DNA of 64,000 nt from the NCBI GenBank assembly GCA_007922195.1, contig ML682088.1, forward strand, positions 2,777,567-2,841,566. Direction: 5' to 3'. Position numbers and translations under genes: made by a program. This stretch comes from Podocnemis expansa. Taxonomy: Eukaryota > Chordata > Testudines > Podocnemididae. Each line of letters starts with the position of its first letter. The stretch's first letter is position 1. Shown in pieces: positions 44,986 through 56,884 of this stretch. Under the pieces are notes generated by a model, which saw only the letters and a list, made by a program, of their open reading frames with translations, made no database searches and had not been told where the DNA came from.

Positions 44986-47733
44986 TTTATATGCTTTTAT
45001 CCTATTGCCTCTTGTTTGTTACCTGTTTAAAATAAAGAAACGCAAGTTTTTGCTTCTCAAATAATTAGATGAAATAGTTCTAGTGGGAAAAATATTTTGC
45101 AAGGCAATGACCAACAGAACCTTTGAGTTGAAGATACCGTCTGTTCCTTACACAGGAAAAAAAAATAGTTTGCTTGCTTTACTTTTTTAAATCTGAATGA
45201 ATCCAGGAGGTGGGGAGAAGGGAGTAATTGGTCTGATTGACAAGGAATTAAGTTAATGGATCCAGTTTAGTGATGTGAAAAAGCCAACAGAGAAGCTCTG
45301 AAAACCTTGAACTGGGCCAGGTTTATAGAGTCTTGCTACTGCTGCTAATGGGGTATTGACAGCAGTGAGATAGCTGTGGCCTGTGGATATGGGATGACAG
45401 AGGGATCTGAGGAATATATCAAATACCTGCAGAACGGTCATTTTCCTTCCTTCCAATAGGTTTCTCTGGATTTTGTAGCTGAGAAATTCCCCAGGCTTAC
45501 TGTGATCCAATTTGTTACGGAAAGTTTCTATGGAATAATTTTTAAAGTAGTTTGTAACTGTTGCTCCATTTTCTAAAGTTAACACAGTCCAGCAAGGTTA
45601 CCATTGTTCTATTTGTTTTCTTAACAGCTCTTCTGTGCTCTTCTGTGTATAATGAGTCATGCCCCTTGGCAGTGGGGCGTCTTATGTTACTTGTTACAGT
45701 GTGAACCTTGTTGATTAGAAACAAACACAGACCTTTGGGATTTGTCCTATTCAACAGCTATCCCAAAGCAAGGGGAATAATTTCCTATGAACATTCACAC
45801 GACACTTGCTCATTTGCACAAACGGAGCCATGTGGGCCATCACCTCACACCTAAAACGCAAACACACAGCATGCTGCAGCAACAGCCTTTAAGAAGCATG
45901 CTTGTGTTATAGATGGTAAATAGGAAAACTACTCCAGAGAGATCCTAGAGCTGGGACAATGTCTCCTAGAGTACCACGATAGACAGCTACTGTGGTATGA
46001 AGGATGAGAAGTATGGAATAGTCAGTCCTTTCTGTCTCCCATTGAACAATGTAGAGGGGAGCTAGCATCAGCACTTCTTCAGTTGTGTAGTCTTTTGCTC
46101 CAAGGAGCACAAGCACCACACAGGCCATTCCCTCCGTCCCCCTGCCCTCCTTGCTGAAAGCTTTGTATTTGCCCTTTCCTTCTTATGCACCCATACAAGG
46201 GTAAACACAATGTGGATGACAAAGTTAGTTCAGTCTAGCAAGGCATATTGTCATATTTATTATTTGTTGAGTGTTGGTTGTGGACTTGTTACTACACAAG
46301 ACACTGTGGAAGACTTGGGGAAGTGCCCAATTACCACTGGAGATCCCAGGTGACTAGAAGGGAGCCATCTCACAAAAGCCATGCAGAACTGTTATTCATA
46401 GTAAGTATAAAAATATTTCCTTGGGAAAGGGTCTATAAAGTAATTATGGTTTTAGAAATATTTCTGAGGAGTGAGAAGTACAGGGAAGAATTCAAGTCCA
46501 TCAATAAATGAGGAAGGAAATGCAGTTAATCCCAGCACAAAAATGTCTTGAACTTACTTTTCCTACTAACCATTATTTCTGAAAAGCCATGATGGATGTA
46601 CAGAAAGATTTGTAGACAAGCAAAAGTAGCACAGATTTTCAAAAAAGAAACCAGAGCGATCCTGACCATTACTATTCTGCAAGTCTAATTTCCATTCCTA
46701 CAAAAATGGGGGGAGGGGGAGAGAAAACATAAATGATAGCATCCTTAACTTGGACTAGAGAAGAAGATCTAGATTAATGAGTCCATTCTTCAGCAGTCCA
46801 GATTGGGTGGATATACTGCCGATGAATACCATTTCAGAAAGTGAGGCAGAGAGTAGGTGGAACATCCCTACAAACAGGGACCATTTTATTTCTTTTGAAC
46901 ATTTTACAGAACAGCATCCACTTTTTGACATTGACTTGTAGGATCCCCTTTCTTTATAGTTCTTTCCCTGGCATCAAGTGGCACAAGCCACATTTTACTC
47001 ATATCTAAACACTTCCTTGTGTGACAGGAAAGTAGCTTAGTTTAGACCCTTCAGAGCCTCTGAGACCCAGCTTCCTTTGCCTTAGGACCCAAGGGGCTGC
47101 TTACCCTTAGGACATGCTTTATGGAGCCATTGAGACCTGGTCATCTCCTTTTGAGGATGCGGGTCATAGATGGGGCTTGGCCACATTAATGTTTGCCACT
47201 CAGGAAGCATCTTAGGCCAGGGTGGGCTGTTTTTTGTGGTTGTTTGAGGTGTCTCATTAGACATTATTCAGAAAAAAAAAAACCTGGCAGAGGAACAAGT
47301 AAGTAAAGAAATGGGATGATAACACCTTGAACTGCATTCAGTGATGGGTACATTAGCATGGATAAGCAGCACATACACCTCAATTTATAAGGGGGTGTGG
47401 CAGGGGGCCTGTGAGTAGGTTAATTTAAATCCAGATCAGTTTCTACTCAGAGCTCAAGAGAAGGGCTAACAAAGTGGCCTCTGTGACTTTCTTCAGGTCA
47501 ACGAGGCAGATTGTTGCAAACCAGAGTTGACCACCACCTCCTAACCCTGCAAGTATTATTTGCTTCACAGAAATCACAGACATCTATCCCAAGCCAGCAG
47601 ATGATGTGGCTTGTCTCCTCCAAAACAAGCAGGCTCCTGAGTTGAAGACATCCTGAATTTATCCAAGGAAGAAACATCACAAGAGTAGCCTGTCTGGTGA
47701 TAGGATTTATTTCACTAGGTGAGTGGTTATTAG
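44986..47733. other. No recognised feature
   Basis: 2.7 kb without an identifiable repeat. The 110-codon minus-strand frame at 45253-45585 has no recognisable domain. Confidence 0.5.
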
Positions 47734-47741
47734 CACTTGAT

Positions 47742-48424
47742 CAGTGGTTCCCAACCTTTTTTGAGTATGAGGACCCCTTATTTAACATCAGAAAATTTCG
47801 TGGAGCTCCAGCTGATAATAGTTGTTATCGGGGACTGACTGCAGGCAGTGGTGCTGCAGAAGGGCAGTGGAGGACCTGGCCCCTGCCTGCTCCCAAAGTG
47901 TGGGAACATATCCAGGGTGAGGCTGCTCACAGAAGGCAAATACAATTCATTTAGAGCAGAAGTGTCAAACTCATTCAATGTGTGTGTTGGGGGGGGGGGG
48001 CACTGGAAGGCAGGACACCTGTCATGGGCCCTGTGGTTGCACAGGCTCCCCAGCCTTTCTCCCCTCACTGTTCAGAGTGATGTGGGGTCCCATTCCCCCT
48101 CCCTAACCCCACAGGCTCTCCCACCCCTTCCCCTTTTCCTGCCCTGTAAGTCCCTCTTCACACTGGCTTCCTGACGCTAGCCCTGCTGTGCCCGGAGCCT
48201 GTCTTTGGAGTTTGCTGCTGCAGACAGCTTCTAGCCACACCCCCGGCAGCAGCTCCACAGGCTAGATCAGCGTCCTTAGACCATAGGTTTGACACCCTTG
48301 ATTTAGAGCTCTTCCCAACACAGATCACTGGCTGGCAACAGCTGGGGCCAGATGCATTCATGGAGCCCTTGCAGTAACTCTGTAGACTCCCAGGTGTCCT
48401 CCAACCACAGGTTGGGAACCATTG
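47742..48424. mobile_element. hAT-type non-autonomous element, 683 bp including a nested one
   Basis: Terminal inverted repeats CAGTGGTTCCCAACCTTTT and AGGTTGGGAACCATTG are flanked by CACTTGAT (47734-47741) and CACTAGAT (48425-48432), an 8-bp duplication with one change. The ends match those at 27918-28220. Its own sequence is about 340 bp, because a second hAT element lies within it at 47957-48300. Confidence 0.85.
47957..48300. mobile_element. hAT-type element nested in another hAT, 344 bp
   Basis: Terminal repeats CAGAAGTGTCAAACTCATT and AGGTTTGACACCCTTG are flanked by a perfect 8-bp duplication ATTTAGAG (47949-47956 and 48301-48308). A poly-G run is at 47990-48000. The ends differ from the host element, so this is a separate family. 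The fragment at 61555 begins the same way. Confidence 0.88.
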
Positions 48425-48432
48425 CACTAGAT

Positions 48433-49479
48433 CATTTCTAACACACTGACAGTTTTGTGCAGTAAAATTTTTAAAAGCTGCTAGTAATGATACGCATATA
48501 ATTTTTAATTCTCTTTATTTGCCCTATACCCTCCTGAAAGCTTTATATTACCACATCGTACCCTCTAGACTTGATATTACTCTCATTGCATTCAGCAAGA
48601 GTAGGATAGATTTTATTTTATTTTTTTGCCTTTCAAGTGTCCTGCTGCTGAGGCAAGACTAGCACATGGAATTTTGGAAGACTGATGCAGGTTCCTTTGG
48701 CAAGAGAGAGGTATATTTTTTCAAAGAGTATGGAGACTCCAGAGTTTAAATTCTAGCAGTTACAAAGCAGGGTTATTCCTGTAGAAGCTACAGTGACAAA
48801 TAGGTGAATAGTTCCAAAGTCAATTTAGTAGGGAGCTCCTAATGAGAAGGCCCACACCCTTTACTTTGGCTCTTCCCCCCCTCCGACATGTCTCATTCCC
48901 TCCGTCATCCACACCTTTCGGTTTACTTCTCTTGGCCTCTTTTCTTCCCATTGCATCAATCGCCCTGTCACTGATCTTCCCTAACACCTTCTCTCTCCCT
49001 CCACCATTATCTGTCAATCCCTCTTCCCCTCAGCCTGTTTTCCTTGCCCAGCTACATCCTCACCCATCTAAAGCACCTCCCAACCTGCTGTTTGCCCCCT
49101 CCCTGAGATTTTTGTTAATTTGCTTTCTCTTTCCTCCAGACCTTAGAAGCTCCTCCATTCCTTTCCTTCTAACTCTGTCCTCAGAATGCAAACAAGAACT
49201 ACTGGAATAAGGCAGCAAGTGATATGGGGTTTTATTCATGAGAATAGGTAATTTAATCTTCATTAATAAAACTCAGGTAACAAAGACTTGTTGCATAGGT
49301 CCTATTAAAATTTCGGTCTCACATGTGGAACACCCCTCAGTGGGAGAGCACGATTAGTGATATCAATGCTTTGTGTTTCCTCTCTTCCCTGAATACAATG
49401 TGAGCATTGTAACAGTCATCTGATGCTTCATATAACAGATGACCTAGGCACCACATGTATTATTGTCTAGACTTGGGTG
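48433..49479. other. No recognised feature
   Basis: Includes a CT-rich stretch at about 48880-49160 that opens a 122-codon frame (48842-49210). The frame is compositional (proline, serine, leucine, phenylalanine) and not supported as a gene. Confidence 0.5.
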
Positions 49480-49705
49480 ACATTTTAAAATCACTTTTCA
49501 TATGACATTTTTCACCAAAATTTTAATAGGAAAAATGAGTCAATGTTTTGGATAATCATCCTATTTTGTATCAGACTCTTAAGGTGGTTGAAAAGTTTCA
49601 AGATTTAAAGGAATAGACTTTTTGTTGTTGCTCTGTTTTGGTGAAAATTCCATTCCATTTTTCAACTAGTTGTGGAACATGCAAAAGCTAGAAATGGGAT
49701 CAGCC
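49480..49705. repeat. Probable copy of the TTTCAAAATT-rich repeat
   Basis: TTTTTCACCAAAATTTTAAT at the start and GGTGAAAATTCC, CATTTTTCAACTAG at the end share the texture of 2443-2722 and 18432-18785. A weak call. Confidence 0.35.
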
Positions 49706-51551
49706 AGTGCAAAACTCAAGATGAGCTCCTGATTTTATTTAGGTCATGTGCAGAACCAGATATCTAGCACTGCATGTTCCTCAAGTTGTAGTTTCCCTTT
49801 ATGGAAAAATCCTACAGAATATAATCAGAAACAACAACATTTATATGAGTGTTTTACACATCGCAGAGCACTAAAGAGGGAATTATACCTCTCCTACAGA
49901 TGGTTAAAAAAATACCACAGAAAGGACTTCATTTTCTGGTATATTCTATGGGATTTTAGAGTAATTGCTAGAGAAATCTATGACATTGCTATAGGAAACT
50001 ATTAATTAATCCCTATTAAATTCTGTAAGACTGTAACAATCCATAGAAAGTGAAATGAGGTCCTAAACTTTCCCAGAATTTTGGGTGTTAAAACTAGACC
50101 TCTTATAAATTAGAGCCACAAACTAACTTTCATGACTGTACCGTGTCTCTCATGGTAAATGAAATTGGAAATTCAATAGTGATAAATATAAAGAATGATT
50201 CTTTATTCAGTATGCTAGAAGCAGACAGAAATGTGTCACTCTTCTCTGGTTCTCTTGTTCCCAGACAGTCTAAACATGACCAGTGCTGACTAATCTTACT
50301 CCACGAGACGCTCAAAGGTCCTGGCTTGGGCAGAACAGTTATTCAAAGGGACTCTTCACTGTGATACAACACTCTCATCTGGATTTTTTTAATAGGATCT
50401 TGGCTAATGAAACCACAGGGAACTGACACAGAAATGAGAAAGTCTCACATTCCATGCAGAAGTAGAGAACAGAGATTTCACAGCCACATACTCCAATCCC
50501 GTTCATTAAACCTTTCCTGATCTTTCAAACTTGTGCATTTATTTCGTCACACACATCTGTTAGTTAATCTGGTTCTTGACAGGGGAATTGTATTATAGCA
50601 TGGGAAATCTACACACTGAGTCCATCATTACTCTGGTACTATTGAAAAAGGAACTCTCAGTTGCTTTAAATAACGTGTACAAGTTAGCTCTGTAACACAG
50701 CTACTCCGCTGGACCTTGGCAAATTAGCAATCGTGATTGTGGAATAATTAATAAATAGGACTGTGGCTGTGGTGGGAGGGCTGACTGAATGACTTTGGTC
50801 TCTGACAAGGACATACAATTTGGGGTTTATAGAATGAAAAAATTGCATGCACTCCAGGCTACACATTTATTTATTATTGCATTTTAAGATGTAACAAAAC
50901 TGGCAATAACCTTTTGATAAATCTCTTCCTGAATGTGAGTCCTGAAATAGGGAAAGGAAAGGATTAGCTAGAAACCCCAAAATAATTAAAAGGGGCTGAA
51001 GAAAACATTTTATTGCTAAGCAATTAAATTTAGCAGAAGCACTGACATTTTTTTTTAAAAAAACCCCAACAACCCCAACACCTGCTGCTCTGAACCTTTC
51101 TTGAAAATGAGGCAAGCAAGCCCAGATCTGAACACGTGACAAAAGGAGACAGAGAATGCACTGCAAGTTAATAATTGGTATCGGGATTGTAAATCATCCA
51201 ATAAAGCATGTGTGGTTTTTCAGTCGACTGATGGCAACACTGATCTCGTGCTTGCTGAGCTTAGAAAGCAATACACACAAATCTATTCAAGACCCCTTCC
51301 TGCTGTCAATTACTATTGACTTTTTTTTTCTTCCTTGAGGCAAAAAACTGTGCTATGAGGGATTCAAGAAAGCACATGCCACAGGAATGTGATCCATCCT
51401 CTAGGCAAATAACTTGGTAAACCCCAAATATCAGACTTTCCAAAGCAAACTCCTGTGTCTTTTTGCAGCTCTGCTATATATTCACAGGCCAGCAGTAAAC
51501 ACAAGCCTAACTCTCTTCACCCACCTTGAAGAGCCAAGCCTAAAGGGTCAT
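49706..51551. other. No recognised feature
   Basis: AT-rich sequence. A block near 49835-49895 vaguely resembles a CORE-SINE (ACATTTATATGAGTGTTTTA) but is too weak to call. Confidence 0.45.
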
Positions 51552-52287
51552 GGCTACATTGCAGAGCATTTCAAAAAAAAAAAAAAAGAATGTTTACAGA
51601 AAAATATTTTGAAATATATTTTGAATAATTATCTCAAAATATCTTTTTTCAAAAATGCTATTTCAGCAGAACAGTCCAGGGACTGGCTCCTTGTCTTGAA
51701 ATACCGTGGCTTTTTTTTGCCCCTCTCCCCCCCCAAGTGAAAGTCTACATTGGACTTTCTTTTTTGAAAAAAAAGAAAGCCAATGGAAGAGAGAGGCAGG
51801 CTTTTTGAAAAAAAGCCTTTGCTGCATCCAGCGATGGCTTTTTTAGAAAACACTATCTCGAAAAAAGGCGCTTTTTTTGACAGGTAACCAGGTTTATCAT
51901 TGGCGAAAAAGTGCTTCGGTATGTATGCCAGCATGTTTTTTTGGAAAAGCTAAACCCGACAGCTTTTTCAAAAGAAACAGCCTTTTTTGAGGAAGCTTTT
52001 TCAAAAAAAGCCATAACAGAACACCACAAAGGCTTTTTTCAAAAAGGCTTGCCTACCTCTTCCATTGGCTTTCTTTTTTTTTCCCCGAAAAAGAAAGTCC
52101 AATGTAGACTTTCACTTTCAAAAAAGGAAAAACTGCAGTATTTCGGGACAAAGAGCCATTCCTCAACTGTTCTGCCAAAATAGCATTTTTGAAAAAAGTT
52201 ATTTTGAGATAATTTTTCTGAATATATTTCAAAATAATTTTTTTGAAAAAAGTTTTTTTGAAAATGCCCTGCCATGTAGAAGTAGCC
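51552..52287. mobile_element. Palindromic element with TTTTTTGAAAAAA arms, 736 bp
   Basis: The left end GGCTACATTGCAGAGCATTT and the right end, reverse-complemented GGCTACTTCTACATGGCAGG then GCATTTTCAAA, are inverted. The arms are built from runs of A and T around GAAAA/TTTTC, with long complementary stretches: TGAAAGTCTACATTGGACTT near 51738 pairs with AAGTCCAATGTAGACTTTCA near 52096. The internal block CAATGGAAGAGAGAGGCAGG pairs with CCTACCTCTTCCATTG at 52054. A near full-length hairpin is therefore possible. No target duplication visible. Confidence 0.8.
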
Positions 52288-52659
52288 AAGGAGTGCTCAG
52301 ACCAAGGATTTCCCTAATACCCCCCGAATGTCCCAACACTCCCCAGCTGTCAGCTAGTAACAGTGTAATACCAATTTAGTGAGCACCCCTCATGACCCCT
52401 GCTACACCTCCTGAATTTCAAGTCCTGTGGAAGCTGCTGGCTCAGATGCTCCACTGATGGGACTTCGACAGAGAGATTTTCCTGAATCTGTGGAAAAACC
52501 CTTAACACTAACAAACACGTCTCATTGAAGAAGCAATGCTACATGACCAGAACTATTCAGGGGAGAGAAATCACGGCAGAAAGCCTAGTCTATCTGGTTA
52601 CAGAGAGTGAGAGGTGGAAGACTTACGTAAAGTGAAATGGAAGCTGAATCCCTCTCGAT

Positions 52660-53126
52660 TAAGCATGGCCAAACTGCGGCTTGGGACCCACATGCGGCTC
52701 TTGAATGAAAAAGTGTGGCTCCCGGAAGAACGTCAGCAAATCAATTTAGGAAAGCAGCTCCAGCCTAGGAGTTCAGGAGGGGGTCAGGCTGGTGGAGAGA
52801 AGCGCAGCATGATCAGGGATGGCGGGGAGAAGCGTGGCATGGCTGGGATTTTAAAAAACTCACCACTAGCCTGCAGTCTTCAACATCAAGCAGCAGCTAA
52901 ATTTTCACTGTATAGGCCTAATTTTCATGGTAACCTTAAGTAGTTATTAGAATCTGACATTAGTAGAATCAATATTTGCCCTCTTTTTATAAAAAAAAGT
53001 GTGCAATGAATTTTAAACTTAGAAATCTTGGAGTAGATAAAAGTATGTCTATGCCTCAGTGCGGCTCTTGAAGTTTTAATAATCAACTTGTGTGGCTCTT
53101 GAGTTGCATAAGTTTGGCCACCCCTG
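52660..53126. mobile_element. hAT-type non-autonomous element, 467 bp
   Basis: The left end TAAGCATGGCCAAACTGCGG and the right end GTTTGGCCACCCCTG are inverted. An 8-bp duplication with one change flanks them: CTCTCGAT (52652-52659) and CTCTTGAT (53127-53134). Subterminal CACATGCGGCTCTTGAATG and TGTGGCTCTTGAGTTGC blocks are characteristic. Same family as 59372-59879, in reverse orientation. Confidence 0.85.
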
Positions 53127-53267
53127 CTCTTGATTATCCTTTGCGGACAGTGGGATTTTTCCAGATGAAAGGCTTGCTGTTTGAGCATCAGGTCCAGGGA
53201 GAAGAGGCAGCTGAAGTGACCCTTCTTTGTTACTTGCATGGAGGAGGTATACCTCATTCACCTTCAC

Positions 53268-53345
53268 TTAAACTATAAGCTCCTCAGGGCAGGCCCTGTC
53301 TTTTTGTTCTGTGTTTGCATAGCACCCAGCGCAGTAAATGGTTCT
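53268..53345 (+). mobile_element. L2/CORE-SINE-type 3' tail
   Basis: TAAGCTCCTCAGGGCAGGCC, CTGTCTTTTTGTTC, GCATAGCACCCAGCGCAG in this order is the conserved tail shared by L2 LINEs and their dependent CORE-SINEs in amniotes. Which of the two cannot be told. Confidence 0.5.
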
Positions 53346-55920
53346 GGTCATGACTGTCATACTTAGATACTACCACACTACAAATAATAATTCTGTGATA
53401 GTGCTCCCTTTAATAGGCACCTGATTTTATGGGGTAAGGTCCCCTGGATTCAGCTCTAGGAACACATTTGTCAGGCAGCAACATTATTTTCCCACACCAG
53501 CTAACTAGAAAAGAGGCCTATGCCCCCTTTCCTGACAGAAAAGTTACTCTGGCTCATCTAGAAGTTTCTGCTGTTGAAGGCTTTAAGTTATCTGTTTTCT
53601 CTTTCACAGTACTTGCCTCTGGGACCAGCAGGGGGCAATACAGTTACAACAATTACGTTTCTGAAATTCAGAGCTAATGCATACGAAGGGGCTAGTTTTA
53701 TAGAAGGAGGAGAGGTGATCGGTATTTAGTAAAAGGGTATACTATTCCTGACCTCTTAGGTAACAGCAAGGATACTGACCTTCTGTAAATTGCATGACCC
53801 AGGTGCTGAGGTATTACATCTTCACTAGTCAGGCTTTTGTATGCACCAAGCAATATCAGCTTGCTAACAAAGCTAATTATTTTATTAGCTCAGCCTGATC
53901 TAATAAAATTCAAGCCCAGCACAAGCAGTGTCTGTCTACCCAAAGCCCTGGATTCCAGACACTTATCTGCCCCCCAGTCCAAGAGAGTCAATGCATATAG
54001 ATGGCACCTGAGTGTTAATGTATAAATGCCAATGTTAGATTCCAGATTTGCCACAGTTCAGTGTTTTATTGCAGCTACCTCAAGAAGTCTTAGCAGTATT
54101 TGCTCTGCTAATCTGGAATACATTTAATGGCTATCCGATAACATGGCCATGTTGATTGTTGGGGCTTTTGTCATCAGTGAGTGGAAGTGCAGATAGCCTC
54201 GCTACAAACCTGGTTCCCTAATAGGTCAGGGCCTGAGTGAGGCAGAAACATAGCTATTTCATATTCAAAGGGAGTGTTGATCAGAGTAGGAGTAATGGAC
54301 TGACCACTTCTTTCATAGTGAATATGAAGGGCCTCTGATGCAGGAGTGAAATCTCTTTGTGGCAAGAGAGGTATGACCCCTGGGCTAGGAAGAGTTGAGC
54401 CTAGCAGGCTGAAATATCGCCAAATCAACCTTTTGAGGACATGCTTAAAGGTATTAAAATGGAATTAGAACCATTAATTGTAAAGAGCAACTTTGAGGCT
54501 AAATCCTGCATTTTAAGAGTTTGGCGGTAGATATAAGTCTGTAATTACCTCTAAGCTTGGTAGTGATGATCAATGACATGAAATAGCTCCTGTCTGCCAC
54601 TGTAATTTGTTAGTTAGAAGTCACAGGAAGATATTGCATTCAAGTTTCATCTAAACGTTAACAATACTATTTATTATTTCTCTTTGACGATTAAGTGGGA
54701 AATACTTGTGAATGTTTGTAGATTGCTGTATGCTAATGCAGTTAGGTTTTAGGTTGCATAAAAACAGATGTTACTTCATAGCCACAAGTAATTACCTATT
54801 GTGTACTCATGATTTGCCATCTGTTGTCAAGAAGATAACAATAAGCTTGCACAGATCTATTAAAGACACTAAGGTCCTGCTCTTGTTTATCTCAACTTAT
54901 GTCCAAGCACTATACAGGTGAAAATTGGATCACAGGATTGGGATCCTAGCTTGTTCTGGTTCTCCCTGATATTTCTCATGGAGTAACTATACAGACTCGG
55001 TATGTGGGGTAGTTAGTCTTCACATCTCTGGACTGCATTTCTAGCAAAGAAACGTCTGGGTAATTTCCAGCGACTTTGCAAATTAAGAATTTTGTAACTC
55101 ACTTATCATCTCTATTTGGAACTGACTTGTAAACTTTATTTTCATCTGTCTATATACATGATTTTTTAATCACTGCTTTTTCTTTTTTTTTTTTTTTAAA
55201 TTAGTTTTGTTAATAAGCACTGGCTTTAAGTGCTATTTGGGTAAGAGCTAAAAAATTCATTGACGTGGTTAGTAATGTGTCTGATCCTTTGGGAGCTGTA
55301 GAAATTTTTTTTACATATGATAGACATGATTTTTGCTAATCCGTATCATATCTGGACTTGGCTGTCTGGATGATAGTCAAAGACTTGGATGGTTTTAAGG
55401 AAACTGTGATTTCAATCTTCTGAATAATGATCAGAAGCTGATTGTTGCTGACTTGGTATACTTTATTGAATTAAACCCACCAGTTCTCAGGAGGTCTGTC
55501 TGCCCCATTCTTTGCAGTTTTACCCTGTTTAAGCTAGTTTACCATGGTTCCCTAGAGGCCAAAGTCACAGGAGGTCAAATGCTGGGTATGAGATTCCAGC
55601 TGTTGCCCGCTATGAAGCTGTTTAGGAGTTCCCTATTGCCTTCCTCACAGATAGGGTTGGGAGCCTGAGTGGGGAGTTGGTAGTTTCTTCAACTATGTGG
55701 TTCCTGTGGGAGGAGAGGGAAACAACAGCCAGAAGACACTGCAATAAGGAATGCAAATTGGTCCTACTGCCATTTCTCAGCTCCTTCCCCCTTACTTCTG
55801 CAGCTATGGAGGTGTCCAGTTTATAGGCTGGTCACTTGGAATATGCAGTGGATAGCTTTCACCCTAGAGAAATTAGATGGCAGAATTAAACTGAAGTGAA
55901 AGATTAAACAAAAATAAACA
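53346..55920. other. No recognised feature
   Basis: 2.6 kb without recognised repeats apart from a T run at about 55180-55197. Confidence 0.5.
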
Positions 55921-56362
55921 AGTTCCAAAGGGGTAGCCCTGTTAGTCTAGTTCAGCAAAACAAACAAGGAGTCCTGTGGCACTTTTAAAAACTAACAAAT
56001 TTATTTATTGCATGAGATTTCATGGGAGAAAATCCCACTTTGTCAGACACTTTGAAGAGGGAGAACCTACAAAATGGGAGGAAAATAAATGCAGGGACAT
56101 ATTAAGTCATAGGATAAGGTCACACGAAACAGCAATTCAAAGCAGTTGTAAAGATTCAAACACTGGGGAACAGCATATAGAGGAAGGTGAGGTCAAATCG
56201 CCAGTTGTAATGGGAAAAGAATCCACAGTCCCTATTCAATCCTGATTTCACATGGTCAAAATTGCATATGAATTTCTATTCTGCAGTTCCTCTTTGAAGC
56301 CTTGATTTGTTATTTATTTGTTTGAAACAGCTATTAACAAATCATCAATGGAGAGCTGACCT
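55921..56362 (-). mobile_element. Penelope-like retroelement, 3' end
   Basis: The plus strand opens with AGGGGTAGCCCTGTTAGTCT and AACAAGGAGTCCTGTGGCAC, then the GGGAGAAAATCCCACTTTGT block. It continues in parallel with 22585-22960 (GAACAGCATATAGAGGAAGG, TTTGAAGCCTTGATTTG) and stops before the endonuclease region. The complete terminal segment is present here, so this copy defines the 3' end of the family in the window. Confidence 0.8.
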
Positions 56363-56611
56363 TACTTACAGCTAAAACATGCAGGGATTCTCTGGATAAA
56401 TTTCAGAATGTAAACAGTGGGATGCATCATGTGCCCAAACCCAAGAAAATTATTATTACAAGCAGTAAAACGTACAATCCTTTAAAAAATCAGTTATGGG
56501 GATTAAAAATAAAGGTTTAAGAGATTATTCTGACTTTACAGAATGTAGCATGGCCTGCTTGTATCTTTCCCCAAAAGACTATTGGTGTGATGCACATTTA
56601 CACAAAGACAC
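56363..56611. other. No recognised feature
   Basis: Short AT-rich interval. Confidence 0.5.
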
Positions 56612-56712
56612 CTTTACACCACACTGGCAGTGTGAAGGACCCTGAAAGTGGATGCCAATGTAATTTATATCTACTGTAAGGCCACTTCACATTGCCAGAA
56701 CAGTGTAAACAG
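56612..56712. repeat. 101-bp imperfect inverted repeat
   Basis: TTTACACCACACTGGCAGTG followed by TGAAGGAC faces GCCACTTCACATTGCC and AGAACAGTGTAAAC. The arms of about 28 bases are separated by about 45. It looks like a small MITE-type element, but I cannot name the family. Confidence 0.55.
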
Positions 56713-56884
56713 GCCTATTGGAAATGTGAAACAGACTCATGGTCTTTCACAAAACCCAGTGGAAACCAATTCAATTCCTGGTGTTAAAACTACAACTTAA
56801 ATGCAATGAGTGCGTGCCTCCCCCTTACGTTAGCTAACACTATGTTATATTAAAACAAGGTAACCACTATGAAAGCAGAACAGT

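Noticed and set aside
48842..49210. 122-codon frame
   Set aside because: It follows a CT-rich tract that lacks stops by composition.
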